Both the position numbers and the translations under genes were made by a program. From Rhodobacter sp. (GTDB lineage Bacteria > Pseudomonadota > Alphaproteobacteria > Rhodobacterales > Rhodobacteraceae), in NCBI GenBank assembly GCA_027487575.1, contig JAIYDJ010000044.1:1-64000 (forward strand): DNA of 64,000 nt, given 5' to 3'. Of the stretch, positions 17,824 to 25,990 are shown one piece after another (position 1 is the stretch's first letter; every line of letters begins with the position of its first letter). The notes under the pieces were generated by a model that saw nothing but the letters and a program-made list of their open reading frames with translations, searched no databases and was not told the DNA's origin.

Positions 17824-18681
17824 TCAGGGGTCCTGCCCCGCGTCGGCGCGGGCCAGAACGAAACGGAAGTCTGTGGTCCACCCTGCCCCGGCAGGATGGA
17901 AATCGGTCAGCAGACCGGGATGAACCGCACAGAGCGGATCGCGGTCGATGTCGGGGTCTGCCCGGTCGAACACATGGGTGGTCAGGGTCTGGAACCCCGG
18001 CGCTGTGATGCGGACCTGCAGATGCGCGGGCCGCCGGGTGCCAAGCCCAAGGCGCGCCATCAGGCGGCCCACCGGCCCGTCCTCGGGAATGGCATAGCCC
18101 GCAGGGCGCACCGTGCGGATGGTCAGCCGTCCATCCGCCCCGCTGCGATAGGTGCCGCGCAGGTTGAACTCTGGTTGCAGGTCGGGGGCCTGATTTTCGT
18201 AGACCCCGCACCCGTCGGCCTGCCACACCTCGACCACGGCCCCCTCGATGCCCTGCCCGTCCAGATCGGCCACCACCGCGCGCACCGTCAGCGGTTCGCC
18301 CTGACCGTCCATCGAGATGCTGTCACCATCGCAGCGCAGCGGCGCGCCGGGGCGGTAGAACGGGCCGGTCAGGGTGTTCGGCGTCGCACCCGGCGGGCGT
18401 TGGGTGTTGTGCGCCTCGATGGCGCTGGTCAGTCCCAGCACATCGGCCAGCAGCACCCATTCCTGCCGCTTGTCATCGCAGGCCTCGCCCACTTCGGTGA
18501 GAAACCCGATCACAGCCTTCAGATCGGCGCGGCTGGCGTTGGTCTGCCCGATCAGATGGCTCAGGTCCTGCAACAGCACTCCCAAGACATCTGCCAGCCT
18601 GCGGTCGCGGGCATCGACCGTGCGCGCGGCAAAGGCGCGGCTCAACGGCAGGTCTATCTCGGAACCGGGCCTTCCATCCAT
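17824..18681 (-). CDS. Intradiol dioxygenase homologue with an altered iron site
   Basis: A 285-residue protein with the hydroxyquinol/catechol 1,2-dioxygenase architecture: N-terminal helical domain and catalytic beta-sandwich. Tyr161 (CGVYENQ), Tyr196 (AGYAIPEDGPVG) and His220 (RPAH) match iron ligands, but the fourth, His in RPAHLH of the paralogue at 7873-8724, is Gln222 here (RPAHLQV). The CAG codon is clear in the sequence. It may be inactive, have changed iron coordination, or act on another substrate. It is the first gene of the minus-strand locus, divergent from the LysR gene. Confidence 0.78.
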   Translation of the reverse strand: MDGRPGSEIDLPLSRAFAARTVDARDRRLADVLGVLLQDLSHLIGQTNASRADLKAVIGFLTEVGEACDDKRQEWVLLADVLGLTSAIEAHNTQRPPGATPNTLTGPFYRPGAPLRCDGDSISMDGQGEPLTVRAVVADLDGQGIEGAVVEVWQADGCGVYENQAPDLQPEFNLRGTYRSGADGRLTIRTVRPAGYAIPEDGPVGRLMARLGLGTRRPAHLQVRITAPGFQTLTTHVFDRADPDIDRDPLCAVHPGLLTDFHPAGAGWTTDFRFVLARADAGQDP

Positions 18682-18760
18682 AAGCCGCCGCTCCTCCCAA
18701 AGCGTTGCCGTCAGACTAGGCGGTCAAATCTGATTGAGGATCATTTTTTTCCCGGATAAC

Positions 18761-18775
18761 ATATCAATCTGGTAT
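18761..18775 (+). promoter_or_regulatory. LysR-type operator candidate
   Basis: The imperfect dyad ATATCAATCTGGTAT (pattern ATAnCA-N3-TGnTAT) contains a T-N11-A core and lies in the gap between the LysR gene and the divergent intradiol dioxygenase gene. It covers the ATG at 18774, which argues for the later start of the LysR gene and for autoregulation. Confidence 0.5.
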
Positions 18776-18788
18776 GAAGGGCGCCGAC

Positions 18789-19739
18789 ATGAAGATCGAA
18801 GAACGCCATCTCGCGCAACTTGCCGCCGTGGTCGAGGCGGGCGGCGTCACCGAAGGTGCGGCGCTTCTGGGCCTGTCGCAGCCCGCCGTTTCGCGCACCC
18901 TGTCGGCGATCGAGGCGCGGCTGGGCGAACCCCTGTTCGAACCGGGCCGCCGCCCGTTGATCCCCACCCTGCTGGGCCGCCAGCTTGCCGCGCATGGCAA
19001 GGTGATCTGGGAGGCGTCGCGCAAGGCATCCGAAACGGTGCAAAGCTTCCGGCGCGGGTCGCTGGGCACCGTGCGGGTGGCCGGGGTGCCCTTCTTCATG
19101 GATTGCTACATCAGCCGGATGATCGGCGAGTTTCAGCGCATGGAACCCGACATCCGCGTCGACCAGTCCTACGGCAACCTTCCCGAGCTTCAGGCCGGGA
19201 TCAAATCGAACCAGCTTGACCTTGCGATCTGCCCCATTGGCCTTGTCGATGCGGGGTCCGGGTTCGACTTCACCGAAATCCTGCCCGGCCGCAACATCCT
19301 GGCCTGCCGCGTCGGCCACCCCCTCTTGAAGCGCCGCAAGATCGGGGCGCCGGACCTGCTGGATTATCCCTGGATCGCGCCCTTGCCCGGATCGCCGCTG
19401 TTGGCAGACCTGCATTCCATTCTGCTGTCGATCGGGATGAGCGAGGTTTCCATCCGCTATTCCGGGGGATCGCTGCTGTCGGTCTACAACTATCTTGAAG
19501 AGACCGATGCCCTGACCGTGCTACCGCATTCGGTGGTGTTCGCCTTCCGCAAGACGCGTCAGGTCACCGTGCTGCCGGTCGCAATCCCGCAGCCGGACCG
19601 GTCGCTGGGCATCCTGCGTCTGGCGGGCAGTCCGCGCCTGCCTGCGGCCGACAAGTTCGCCCGGCACATCCAGACCCAGTTCGGCGACCTGACGCGGTTG
19701 ATAAAACGGCACGAATCCGCGGTGGTCTGGGGCGGCTAG
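18789..19739 (+). CDS. LysR-family transcriptional regulator of the aromatic locus
   Basis: A 316-residue LTTR with an N-terminal winged helix (about residues 3-62, with the recognition helix in GLSQPAVSRTLSAIEARLG) and a periplasmic-binding-like effector domain from about residue 88. It is transcribed away from the catabolic genes, the usual layout for an LTTR that activates its divergent neighbours in response to a pathway intermediate. ATG 18789 is preferred over ATG 18774 because AAGGG precedes it and the earlier ATG lies inside a likely operator. The effector is unknown. Confidence 0.85.
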   Translation: MKIEERHLAQLAAVVEAGGVTEGAALLGLSQPAVSRTLSAIEARLGEPLFEPGRRPLIPTLLGRQLAAHGKVIWEASRKASETVQSFRRGSLGTVRVAGVPFFMDCYISRMIGEFQRMEPDIRVDQSYGNLPELQAGIKSNQLDLAICPIGLVDAGSGFDFTEILPGRNILACRVGHPLLKRRKIGAPDLLDYPWIAPLPGSPLLADLHSILLSIGMSEVSIRYSGGSLLSVYNYLEETDALTVLPHSVVFAFRKTRQVTVLPVAIPQPDRSLGILRLAGSPRLPAADKFARHIQTQFGDLTRLIKRHESAVVWGG

Positions 19740-19781
19740 GATCCAAACCACATGGGATGTTATACTATACAATTGATATCC

Positions 19782-19799
19782 CTGTAGTATTTCTGTCGT
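19782..19799 (+). promoter_or_regulatory. Pho box upstream of alkaline phosphatase
   Basis: CTGTAGT-ATTT-CTGTCGT is a direct repeat of two 7-mers spaced by an A/T-rich tetramer, matching the PhoB consensus CTGTCAT-WWWW-CTGTCAY in architecture and in 11 of 14 half-site positions. It lies 70 bases before the phosphatase start. Regulation by PhoB is inferred. Confidence 0.65.
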
Positions 19800-19869
19800 A
19801 CAGGCGTAGCCGTTCCGTCACTTCCCGCTGGTAGCCCTGCATCATCCCTGACCATGATGGAGCCTTCCC

Positions 19870-21363
19870 ATGAAGAATGTCCTGCTCTCCGGCGCAGCCT
19901 TGCTGTCGATGACCTCCGTTCTTGCGGCCCAGGACCTGCCGCAGGCGACCAGCCCGTGGTTCACCGCTGCACAGGCGACCATTGCCGAGCGTCTGGCCGT
20001 GCAACCCAACACCAACCGCGCCAAGAACGTGATCCTGTTCACGGCCGACGGCAACGGCGTGGGCACCAACTATGCCATCCGCCTGTTCTCGGGCCAACTC
20101 GCGGGCGGTCTGGGCGATGACTATGTGCAGCCGTTCGAAACCTTCCCGAACGTGGCGCTGGTCAAGACCTATTCCTCCAACGGCCAGACGCCCGACTCGG
20201 CTCCGACCGCCGCTGCGATGAACACCGGCATCAAGACCAAGAACGGCATGATCAACGTCCTTGATACCGTCAATGTCGGCGACTGCGCTGCCGGGGCCAC
20301 CGCCGGGGTCAAGACCTTTGCCGAAATCGTGTCGGACATGGGCAAGTCGGTCGGCGTCATCTCGACTGCCCGCATTACCCATGCCACACCCGCCGCCGTC
20401 TACGCCCGCAGCGTCAACCGCGACTGGGAAGACAACACCGGCCTGCCCGAAGGCTGCACACAGAAGGACATCGCCGACCAGTTGATCGATCAGATGAAGG
20501 CTGGCGTGATCGACATCGCCCTCGGCGGCGGTCGCCAGCACTTCCTGCCCGTCGGCGTCACGGACGTGGAAGGCAAGGAAGGCAAGCGCACCGACAGCCG
20601 CAATCTGGTGGACGAGGCGACGGCCGCCGGTGGCTCGGTGGTGTTCGGCGCCGATGACTTCGCCGCGCTGACCATGGGCAACAACGCCCCGGTTCTGGGC
20701 CTGTTCGAAGCCAGCCACATGCAGTACGAACATGACCGCGCGGGCGAGCCGTCTCTGGCGGAAATGACCGAAGCGACAATCAAGGCGCTGTCGGGCAACG
20801 AGAACGGCTTCTACCTGTCGATCGAAGCCGGCCGGGTGGACCATGCCAACCATGCAGGCAACCTGCACCGTGTGCTGGTGGACGGCAAAGCCTTTGCCGA
20901 CGCCATCGCCAAGGCGATGGAACTGACAAACGCCGAAGACACCCTGATCATCGTCACCGCCGACCATGAACACGCCATTTCGTTCAACGGCTATTGCGGA
21001 CGCGGATCGAAGATCACCGGCCTGTGCATGCTGGAGAACGAGCAGGGCGTCGAGCATACCGGCGAGCCGGCGCTGGCGGCCGACGGCAAACCCTACACCG
21101 TGGCGGGCTACCTGAACGGCGCGGGTTCGGTGCTGGTCGAACAGGCCGACAAGACCTTTGCCGGATCGCGCCCCGACCTGACCGAAGAGCAGGCCATCGA
21201 CCCCGACTATCTGCAGCAGGCCCTGATCCCGATGAGCTCGGAAACCCATTCGGGTGAGGACGTCGCGGTCTTCGCGCGTGGCCCGTTCGCCCACCTGTTC
21301 GGCGGCGTGATCGAGCAGAACGTGATCTTCCACGTGATGAACCACGCCGTCTCCGCGCAGTAA
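19870..21363 (+). CDS. phoA: Alkaline phosphatase (PhoA family), periplasmic
   Basis: A 497-residue alkaline phosphatase that releases phosphate from monoesters in the periplasm. A signal peptide spans residues 1-20 (cleavage after VLAA). The metal-site Asp60 is in FTADGNGVG and the nucleophilic Ser110 in NGQTPDSAPTAAAMNTG. Later metal-site motifs are EAGRVDHANHAG and TADHEHA, and the C-terminal SSETHSGEDVAVFARG gives the last His ligand. With the Pho box upstream and a ugp importer in the same window it fits a phosphate-starvation role. A terminator follows. Confidence 0.9.
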   Translation: MKNVLLSGAALLSMTSVLAAQDLPQATSPWFTAAQATIAERLAVQPNTNRAKNVILFTADGNGVGTNYAIRLFSGQLAGGLGDDYVQPFETFPNVALVKTYSSNGQTPDSAPTAAAMNTGIKTKNGMINVLDTVNVGDCAAGATAGVKTFAEIVSDMGKSVGVISTARITHATPAAVYARSVNRDWEDNTGLPEGCTQKDIADQLIDQMKAGVIDIALGGGRQHFLPVGVTDVEGKEGKRTDSRNLVDEATAAGGSVVFGADDFAALTMGNNAPVLGLFEASHMQYEHDRAGEPSLAEMTEATIKALSGNENGFYLSIEAGRVDHANHAGNLHRVLVDGKAFADAIAKAMELTNAEDTLIIVTADHEHAISFNGYCGRGSKITGLCMLENEQGVEHTGEPALAADGKPYTVAGYLNGAGSVLVEQADKTFAGSRPDLTEEQAIDPDYLQQALIPMSSETHSGEDVAVFARGPFAHLFGGVIEQNVIFHVMNHAVSAQ

Positions 21364-21380
21364 CCTGTCAACATCCTGTG

Positions 21381-21410
21381 ACCGGCCCCGGGTGACCGGG
21401 GCCGGTTTTC
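21381..21410 (+). terminator. Rho-independent terminator after phoA
   Basis: Stem ACCGGCCCC / GGGGCCGGT with a short loop is followed by TTTTC, 18 bases after the stop codon. Confidence 0.85.
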
Positions 21411-21462
21411 ATTCATGCCACCGTCGTGTGTCGATGTTATCTTGTAACAAATCGAGGCCGCC

Positions 21463-21888
21463 ATGATTCGCCGCACCTTCCTTGCCGCCCTGCCTGCCTG
21501 CCTTCTGGCCCGCAGCGCACAGTCCGCCGAAACGGCGGCGCTCAAGCTGCGCGACCTTTACAACAAGGACCTCAGCTTTTCCGACGTCGCTCTCGCGAGC
21601 CAGGGAAACCGCATCAGCATCGCAGGCTTCATGGCACCGCCGCTGAAGGCGAATTCGGTGTTCTTCGTGCTGACCAAGATGCCGATGGCGGTCTGCCCGT
21701 TCTGCGAACCCGGAATGCCCTGGCCTGACGACATTCTGGCGGTCTATGCCAAGCGGGTGGTCGACGTGATCCCGTTCAACGTGCCGATCACCGTGACGGG
21801 CGTGCTGGAACTGGGCGATGCCGTGGACCCCGAACTTGGCTTCTATTCCAAGGTGCGGCTGGTCGATGCGACCTATTCCCGGGCCTAG
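21463..21888 (+). CDS. Exported protein of unknown function, DUF3299-like
   Basis: A 141-residue protein with an N-terminal signal peptide (cleavage near SAQSA, about residue 22). The mature part has an OB-like pattern seen in DUF3299 proteins that sit beside MacB-type ABC genes: RISIAGFMAPP, then FFVLTKMPM, a CPFCEPGMPWP stretch with a Cys-x2-Cys pair, and a final VTGVLELGD...VRLVDA segment. The Cys pair could bind a metal or form a disulfide. It lies four bases before the ABC ATPase gene. Family assignment is tentative. Confidence 0.7.
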   Translation: MIRRTFLAALPACLLARSAQSAETAALKLRDLYNKDLSFSDVALASQGNRISIAGFMAPPLKANSVFFVLTKMPMAVCPFCEPGMPWPDDILAVYAKRVVDVIPFNVPITVTGVLELGDAVDPELGFYSKVRLVDATYSRA

Positions 21889-21892
21889 CCAC

Positions 21893-22576
21893 ATGGCCAC
21901 ACCGGCCCTTCAGGTTTCCGGCCTGCGCGTCACAAGCCGCGAAGGCCGGGTGCTGCTGGATGTTCCCGCGCTGGAGGTGCCCGCAGGGCAAAGCGTGGCT
22001 CTGCGCGGCGCATCTGGGGCTGGAAAATCCACCCTGCTGCATGTGCTGTCCGGTCTGGTGCGTCCTGCTGCGGGTCAGGTCATCTGGGGTGTGCAGGACA
22101 TTGCCACCCTGTCCGAAGACGCCCGCGCCCGGTTTCGCCGCGTCACGCTGGGCCTGATCTTTCAGGACTGCCACCTGTTCGAGGAACTTTCCGCCCTAGG
22201 CAACGCGGCCCTCGCCAGCGCCTTTGCCCCCGCACCAGACCGCCCCGCCATCCGGCAGGCGGCGGGCCACTGGCTTGCGGCGCTGGGGCTTGGGTCGTCC
22301 GGCCCCCGCAAGGTCGACAGCCATTCCGGAGGAGAGCGGCAGCGCATCGCCGTCGCCCGCGCGCTGGCCGCAAACCCGCCGGTGATTCTGGCGGATGAGC
22401 CCACCGCCGCGCTGGACCGCGTGAATGCCGACGCCCTTGGGGCCGATCTGGCGCAACTGGCCGCGACGGGCGGGCGTACCCTGATCACCGTCACGCATGA
22501 CGCACAGCTTGCCGGGCGGATGGCCCGGCAGATCACGATGGCCGATGGCAGGATCGTCGAGGACAGTCATGCCTGA
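21893..22576 (+). CDS. ABC transporter ATP-binding protein (MacB/LolD type)
   Basis: A 227-residue ATPase with Walker A GASGAGKST, Q-loop IFQDCHLF, signature HSGGERQRIAVARAL, Walker B VILADEPTAALD and TVTHD. MacB/LolD-type ATPases power extraction or mechanotransmission rather than classical import. The ATG at 21893 lies four bases after the preceding stop and overlaps none of it. It pairs with the FtsX-type permease encoded next, whose start overlaps its 3' end by eight bases. Confidence 0.85.
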   Translation: MATPALQVSGLRVTSREGRVLLDVPALEVPAGQSVALRGASGAGKSTLLHVLSGLVRPAAGQVIWGVQDIATLSEDARARFRRVTLGLIFQDCHLFEELSALGNAALASAFAPAPDRPAIRQAAGHWLAALGLGSSGPRKVDSHSGGERQRIAVARALAANPPVILADEPTAALDRVNADALGADLAQLAATGGRTLITVTHDAQLAGRMARQITMADGRIVEDSHA

Positions 22577-23876
22577 TCTCTGGGCCAGCCTTTCGCCCAT
22601 CATGCAGGACATCCTGCTGGCGCTGCTGCTGATCGCCCCCGGGCTGGTCACGGGCGCGGTGGTGCTGCGCGGCCTGCGCCCCCTGCCGCTGGTCGGCGCG
22701 ATGCTGCGCCGATTCTTCTGGGTCAACCTGCTGTTCGTGGGGCTGATCACGGTATCGGTCGGCATCGGCGTCGGCCTCTTGGCGCAGGAACGCGGGTTGC
22801 GTCAGGGCACGGCCCGCGCCGCCGAGAAGTTCGATCTGATCGTCGCCGCGCCGGGCAGCGAGGTCACGGCGATGCTGGCCGCCGTCTATCTGCAAACCTC
22901 TGACATGGCACTGGTCACCGGGGCGCAATATGCCGAGTTCGCGCAGGCCGAAGGCGTGGCCTTCGCGGCCCCGATCGCCTTTGGCGACAGTTATCTGGGC
23001 GTCCCGGTTGTGGGCACCACGACCGATTTCGTCACCCATCTGGCCGGACCCCTGCCATCGGGCCGCCCTTTTGCAACGCCGACAGAGGCCGTCGCCGGGG
23101 CCTATGCCCCGGTCGCGGTCGGCGACAGCTTCACTCCCGCCCACGGTCACGGCCCGGCCAGCGAGGACGATGCGCACAGCGGTTTCGCCTATACCGTCAC
23201 CGGCGTGATGGCCCCCACGGGCAGCCCGTGGGACCGCGCGATCCTTGTCCCGGTCGAAGGCGTCTGGGCGGTGCACGGGCTGTCCACCGGCCACCCGCCC
23301 GGCGACACCCGCATCGGCCCGCCCTTCGTGCCCGAACTGATGCCCGGAACCCCTGCCGTTCTGGTCCGGGCAACCGAGTTGTGGGGCAATTACGCCCTGA
23401 AATCCCAATTCACCCGCGCCGACCTGATGGCCTTCTTTCCCGGCACGGTCCTGTCGCAACTGCACGGGCTGATGCGCGATGTGCGAAGTGCGATGTCGGT
23501 GATGGCGGTGCTGACGCAGGTGCTGGTCACGCTGTCGGTGCTGGTCGGACTGGTCATCCTCGTGCGGCTGATCGCGCGGAGCCTTGCCCTGCTGCGCGCG
23601 GTCGGTGCCCCGCTGCGGTTCGTGTTCGCCGTGGTCTGGGCCTATTCCGCCGCGCTGATCGTCAGCGGGGCGGGGTTGGGGCTGGCGTTCGGCTGGGTTG
23701 CGGCGCGGGGAATTTCGGCGCTTGTCACCGCGCGGACCGACGTGCTGGTCACCGCGTCCCTGTCATGGCCCGAGGCGCATCTGGTCGCGGGCTTCGTCAG
23801 CCTGACGCTGCTGCTGGCCCTGCTTCCCGGCTGGCTGGCCGTGCGCCGCCCGCTGTTGTCCGACCTTCGCAATTGA
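22569..23876 (+). CDS. FtsX-like ABC transporter permease
   Basis: A 435-residue permease with the four-helix MacB/FtsX topology: one helix near residues 15-75 including a second N-terminal hydrophobic stretch, a large periplasmic domain (about 90-300) and three C-terminal helices (about 320-430). The periplasmic domain contains the His-rich patch HGHGPASEDDAHSGF, suggestive of metal contact. Start ATG 22569 overlaps the ATPase gene. It is probably one machine with the ATPase, the DUF3299-like protein and the His-tailed protein. Confidence 0.8.
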   Translation: MPDLWASLSPIMQDILLALLLIAPGLVTGAVVLRGLRPLPLVGAMLRRFFWVNLLFVGLITVSVGIGVGLLAQERGLRQGTARAAEKFDLIVAAPGSEVTAMLAAVYLQTSDMALVTGAQYAEFAQAEGVAFAAPIAFGDSYLGVPVVGTTTDFVTHLAGPLPSGRPFATPTEAVAGAYAPVAVGDSFTPAHGHGPASEDDAHSGFAYTVTGVMAPTGSPWDRAILVPVEGVWAVHGLSTGHPPGDTRIGPPFVPELMPGTPAVLVRATELWGNYALKSQFTRADLMAFFPGTVLSQLHGLMRDVRSAMSVMAVLTQVLVTLSVLVGLVILVRLIARSLALLRAVGAPLRFVFAVVWAYSAALIVSGAGLGLAFGWVAARGISALVTARTDVLVTASLSWPEAHLVAGFVSLTLLLALLPGWLAVRRPLLSDLRN

Positions 23877-23887
23877 AAGGTATTTCC

Positions 23888-24355
23888 ATGCGCGCCCTTC
23901 TGATCGCCCTTGCCCTGCTGGCCCCGCCCGCCCTGTCACAAACTAAAGACCATCTGGCCGAAAAGGACGGCCTGCGCGTGCTGCACGCCTGGACTCCGGC
24001 AGCCGCCAAGGGCACCGAGGCCCTGATCTATCTGGAAGTGGAAAACACCTCGCCCGCGCCGACCACCCTGACGGGGGGAAACGCCATGGGCCAACCGCTC
24101 GATCTGGTGGGGTTCAGCTATGGCGCGGCGGGCGAGGACTGGACCATCCTGCCCGGCCTGCCCGTGCCTGCCGGTGCCGATCTGCATCTGGAACCAGAGG
24201 TGCTGGCCCTGCGCTGGACCGACCTGCCGGCGGATCTGGCCGAAGGCGGCGACCTGCGGATCGACGTTCACCTCGGCCCGCATGCCCTGCCGGTCGCCGT
24301 CGAAATCGGGGCCGCCGATGCCACAGGCCACAGTCACGCGGGCCATGGCCACTGA
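23888..24355 (+). CDS. Exported PCu(A)C-like protein with a His-rich C-terminus
   Basis: A 155-residue protein with a signal peptide (cleavage near PPALS, residue 17) and a fold resembling the PCu(A)C copper chaperone: LHAWTPAAAKGTEALIYLEV followed by PAGADLHLEPEVLALRW. The canonical Met ligands and the second His-x-Met of PCu(A)C are not found at the expected sites; instead the chain ends with TGHSHAGHGH, five histidines in ten residues minus spacers. It may bind zinc or another metal. It lies 11 bases after the permease gene and is convergent with pxpC. Confidence 0.7.
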   Translation: MRALLIALALLAPPALSQTKDHLAEKDGLRVLHAWTPAAAKGTEALIYLEVENTSPAPTTLTGGNAMGQPLDLVGFSYGAAGEDWTILPGLPVPAGADLHLEPEVLALRWTDLPADLAEGGDLRIDVHLGPHALPVAVEIGAADATGHSHAGHGH

Positions 24356-24370
24356 TCGTCACACGGACAA

Positions 24371-25309
24371 TTACAGGGTCTTCAACGCCTGCAGATAGCC
24401 TGCCACCGCCCGCGCCCGGCTGCGAGCCCGGTCCACGGCGGCGCGCGCCTCTACCGCGACAAACCGCACCGCGTCCTGCGGGCGCAGTTGCACGAACCCG
24501 TCCAGATCGTCCGGAACGACAGTGGCAATCTTGGGATAACCCCCCGTCGTCTGGTGATCCGCCAGCAGCACTGTCGCCACGCCATCGCCCGCCACCTGCA
24601 CCGACCCGCGCACAATCGCCTGCGACGGCAGGTTCAGCGCCGAACCCGCCGCCACCAGCGGCCCGCGCAGCCGCACCCCCATCCGGTCATAGGCATCGGT
24701 CAGCCGGTAAGGCGCACCAAAAAACGCCTCCAGCGCCTCGGGCGGAAAGACCCGATCCTGCGGGCCGGGAACGGCATGCACCACCCGGCGGGGCCGCGCC
24801 CATACGGGGCAGGGAATGGCCCCCTCGGCCACCTGCCGCGCCGCGTCCACCACAATCTGCTGCCCCGGCGCAAGCATGCCGCCGCCGAACCCCGACGGCG
24901 CATGGGTCGCCGCACTGCCCAGCCAGTCCCGCGCCACCATCCGCCCGGCAAAGGCCAGACAGGTCCAACTGCCCCAGGGCCCCTGCCGTACCGTCAGCCT
25001 GTCCCCGGCGCGCAAGGTGACGACAACCCACGACCCCAACCGCAGGCCCGCCACCTGCACCACGAAGCCGCCCCCCGCCACCGCGACCGACACCGCCCCC
25101 TCGACACAGTCGAGCGTCAATCCCCCCCGCGATACCTCGATTGCCGGCGCTCCGGACGGATTGCCCAGCGCCAGATTCGCGATCATCAGACTGCGCCGGT
25201 CCATCGCCCCCGACCCCGGTACGCCAAAGCGCATCAGGCCCGGCCGCCCGCCATCCTGCACCGAAACCAGCGGCCCCGCATCCACAACACCGAACACCGC
25301 CCGCGCCAT
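24371..25309 (-). CDS. pxpC: 5-Oxoprolinase subunit C (biotin-dependent carboxyltransferase-like)
   Basis: A 312-residue protein of the allophanate-hydrolase subunit 2/KipA family. The N-terminus reads VDAGPLVSVQDGGRPGLMRFGVPGSGAMD, the family signature. With PxpA and PxpB it hydrolyses 5-oxoproline to glutamate using ATP. It starts three bases after the pxpB stop, in the order pxpA-pxpB-pxpC. Confidence 0.87.
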   Translation of the reverse strand: MARAVFGVVDAGPLVSVQDGGRPGLMRFGVPGSGAMDRRSLMIANLALGNPSGAPAIEVSRGGLTLDCVEGAVSVAVAGGGFVVQVAGLRLGSWVVVTLRAGDRLTVRQGPWGSWTCLAFAGRMVARDWLGSAATHAPSGFGGGMLAPGQQIVVDAARQVAEGAIPCPVWARPRRVVHAVPGPQDRVFPPEALEAFFGAPYRLTDAYDRMGVRLRGPLVAAGSALNLPSQAIVRGSVQVAGDGVATVLLADHQTTGGYPKIATVVPDDLDGFVQLRPQDAVRFVAVEARAAVDRARSRARAVAGYLQALKTL

Positions 25310-25312
25310 GGT

Positions 25313-25987
25313 TCAGACCCCGGCCGCCAGCGCATCGCGCCCGATCCGGCGAAACCGCACACGGTCCCCGACGTCGAACAGAAAGGGGCGCGCGGCATCG
25401 CCGGTCAGCACCTTCGTCGGTGACCGCCCGATCACCCACCACCCCGTCGGCATCGTCAGCGTCGTGACCAGACACTGCGCGCCCGCCACGATCACGCTGC
25501 CCGCCGCCACCCCGCGCACCGCCGATGGCTTGCGGTCCAGTTGTAGCGGCGCGGGTACCCCGGCCAGATAGGCATAGCCGGGGGCAAAGCCGTACATCAC
25601 CACCTCGTACCGCCCCGCCAGATGCGCCGCGACCACCGCCTCGGGCGCAAGACCCGACTGCGCCGCCACCGCCGCCAGATCGGGGGCGACGTCGGGGTCG
25701 TAACAGACGTCGACCAGACGCTCGGACACCGCCGCAGGGGCCGCACCGGGATGCGCCAGCAACCCGCGCAGATGCGCCTCGGCCAATGCGTGATCGGTCA
25801 CCAGCGGGTCGAACAGCACGGCCAGCGTCACGAAGGCGGGCACCGCCTCGGCGTACCCGGCAAAGGGCGCAGCGGCCAGCACCCGGTCCAGCCGCCGCAC
25901 GGCTTCGCGCGCAGCGGGGGTCGGATCGTCGCCGAATTCGACCAGCAGCGCATGGTCCGCCATCGCGCGGAAGGTCGGCGCGTCCAT
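25313..25987 (-). CDS. pxpB: 5-Oxoprolinase subunit B
   Basis: A 224-residue allophanate-hydrolase subunit 1/KipI-family protein. Characteristic elements are the early LVEFGDD, VDVCYD, and YGFAPGYAYLAGVP. It forms a complex with PxpC. Spacing to pxpA is three bases. Function rests on the conserved three-gene cluster as well as on the domain. Confidence 0.87.
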   Translation of the reverse strand: MDAPTFRAMADHALLVEFGDDPTPAAREAVRRLDRVLAAAPFAGYAEAVPAFVTLAVLFDPLVTDHALAEAHLRGLLAHPGAAPAAVSERLVDVCYDPDVAPDLAAVAAQSGLAPEAVVAAHLAGRYEVVMYGFAPGYAYLAGVPAPLQLDRKPSAVRGVAAGSVIVAGAQCLVTTLTMPTGWWVIGRSPTKVLTGDAARPFLFDVGDRVRFRRIGRDALAAGV

Positions 25988-25990
25988 CGC

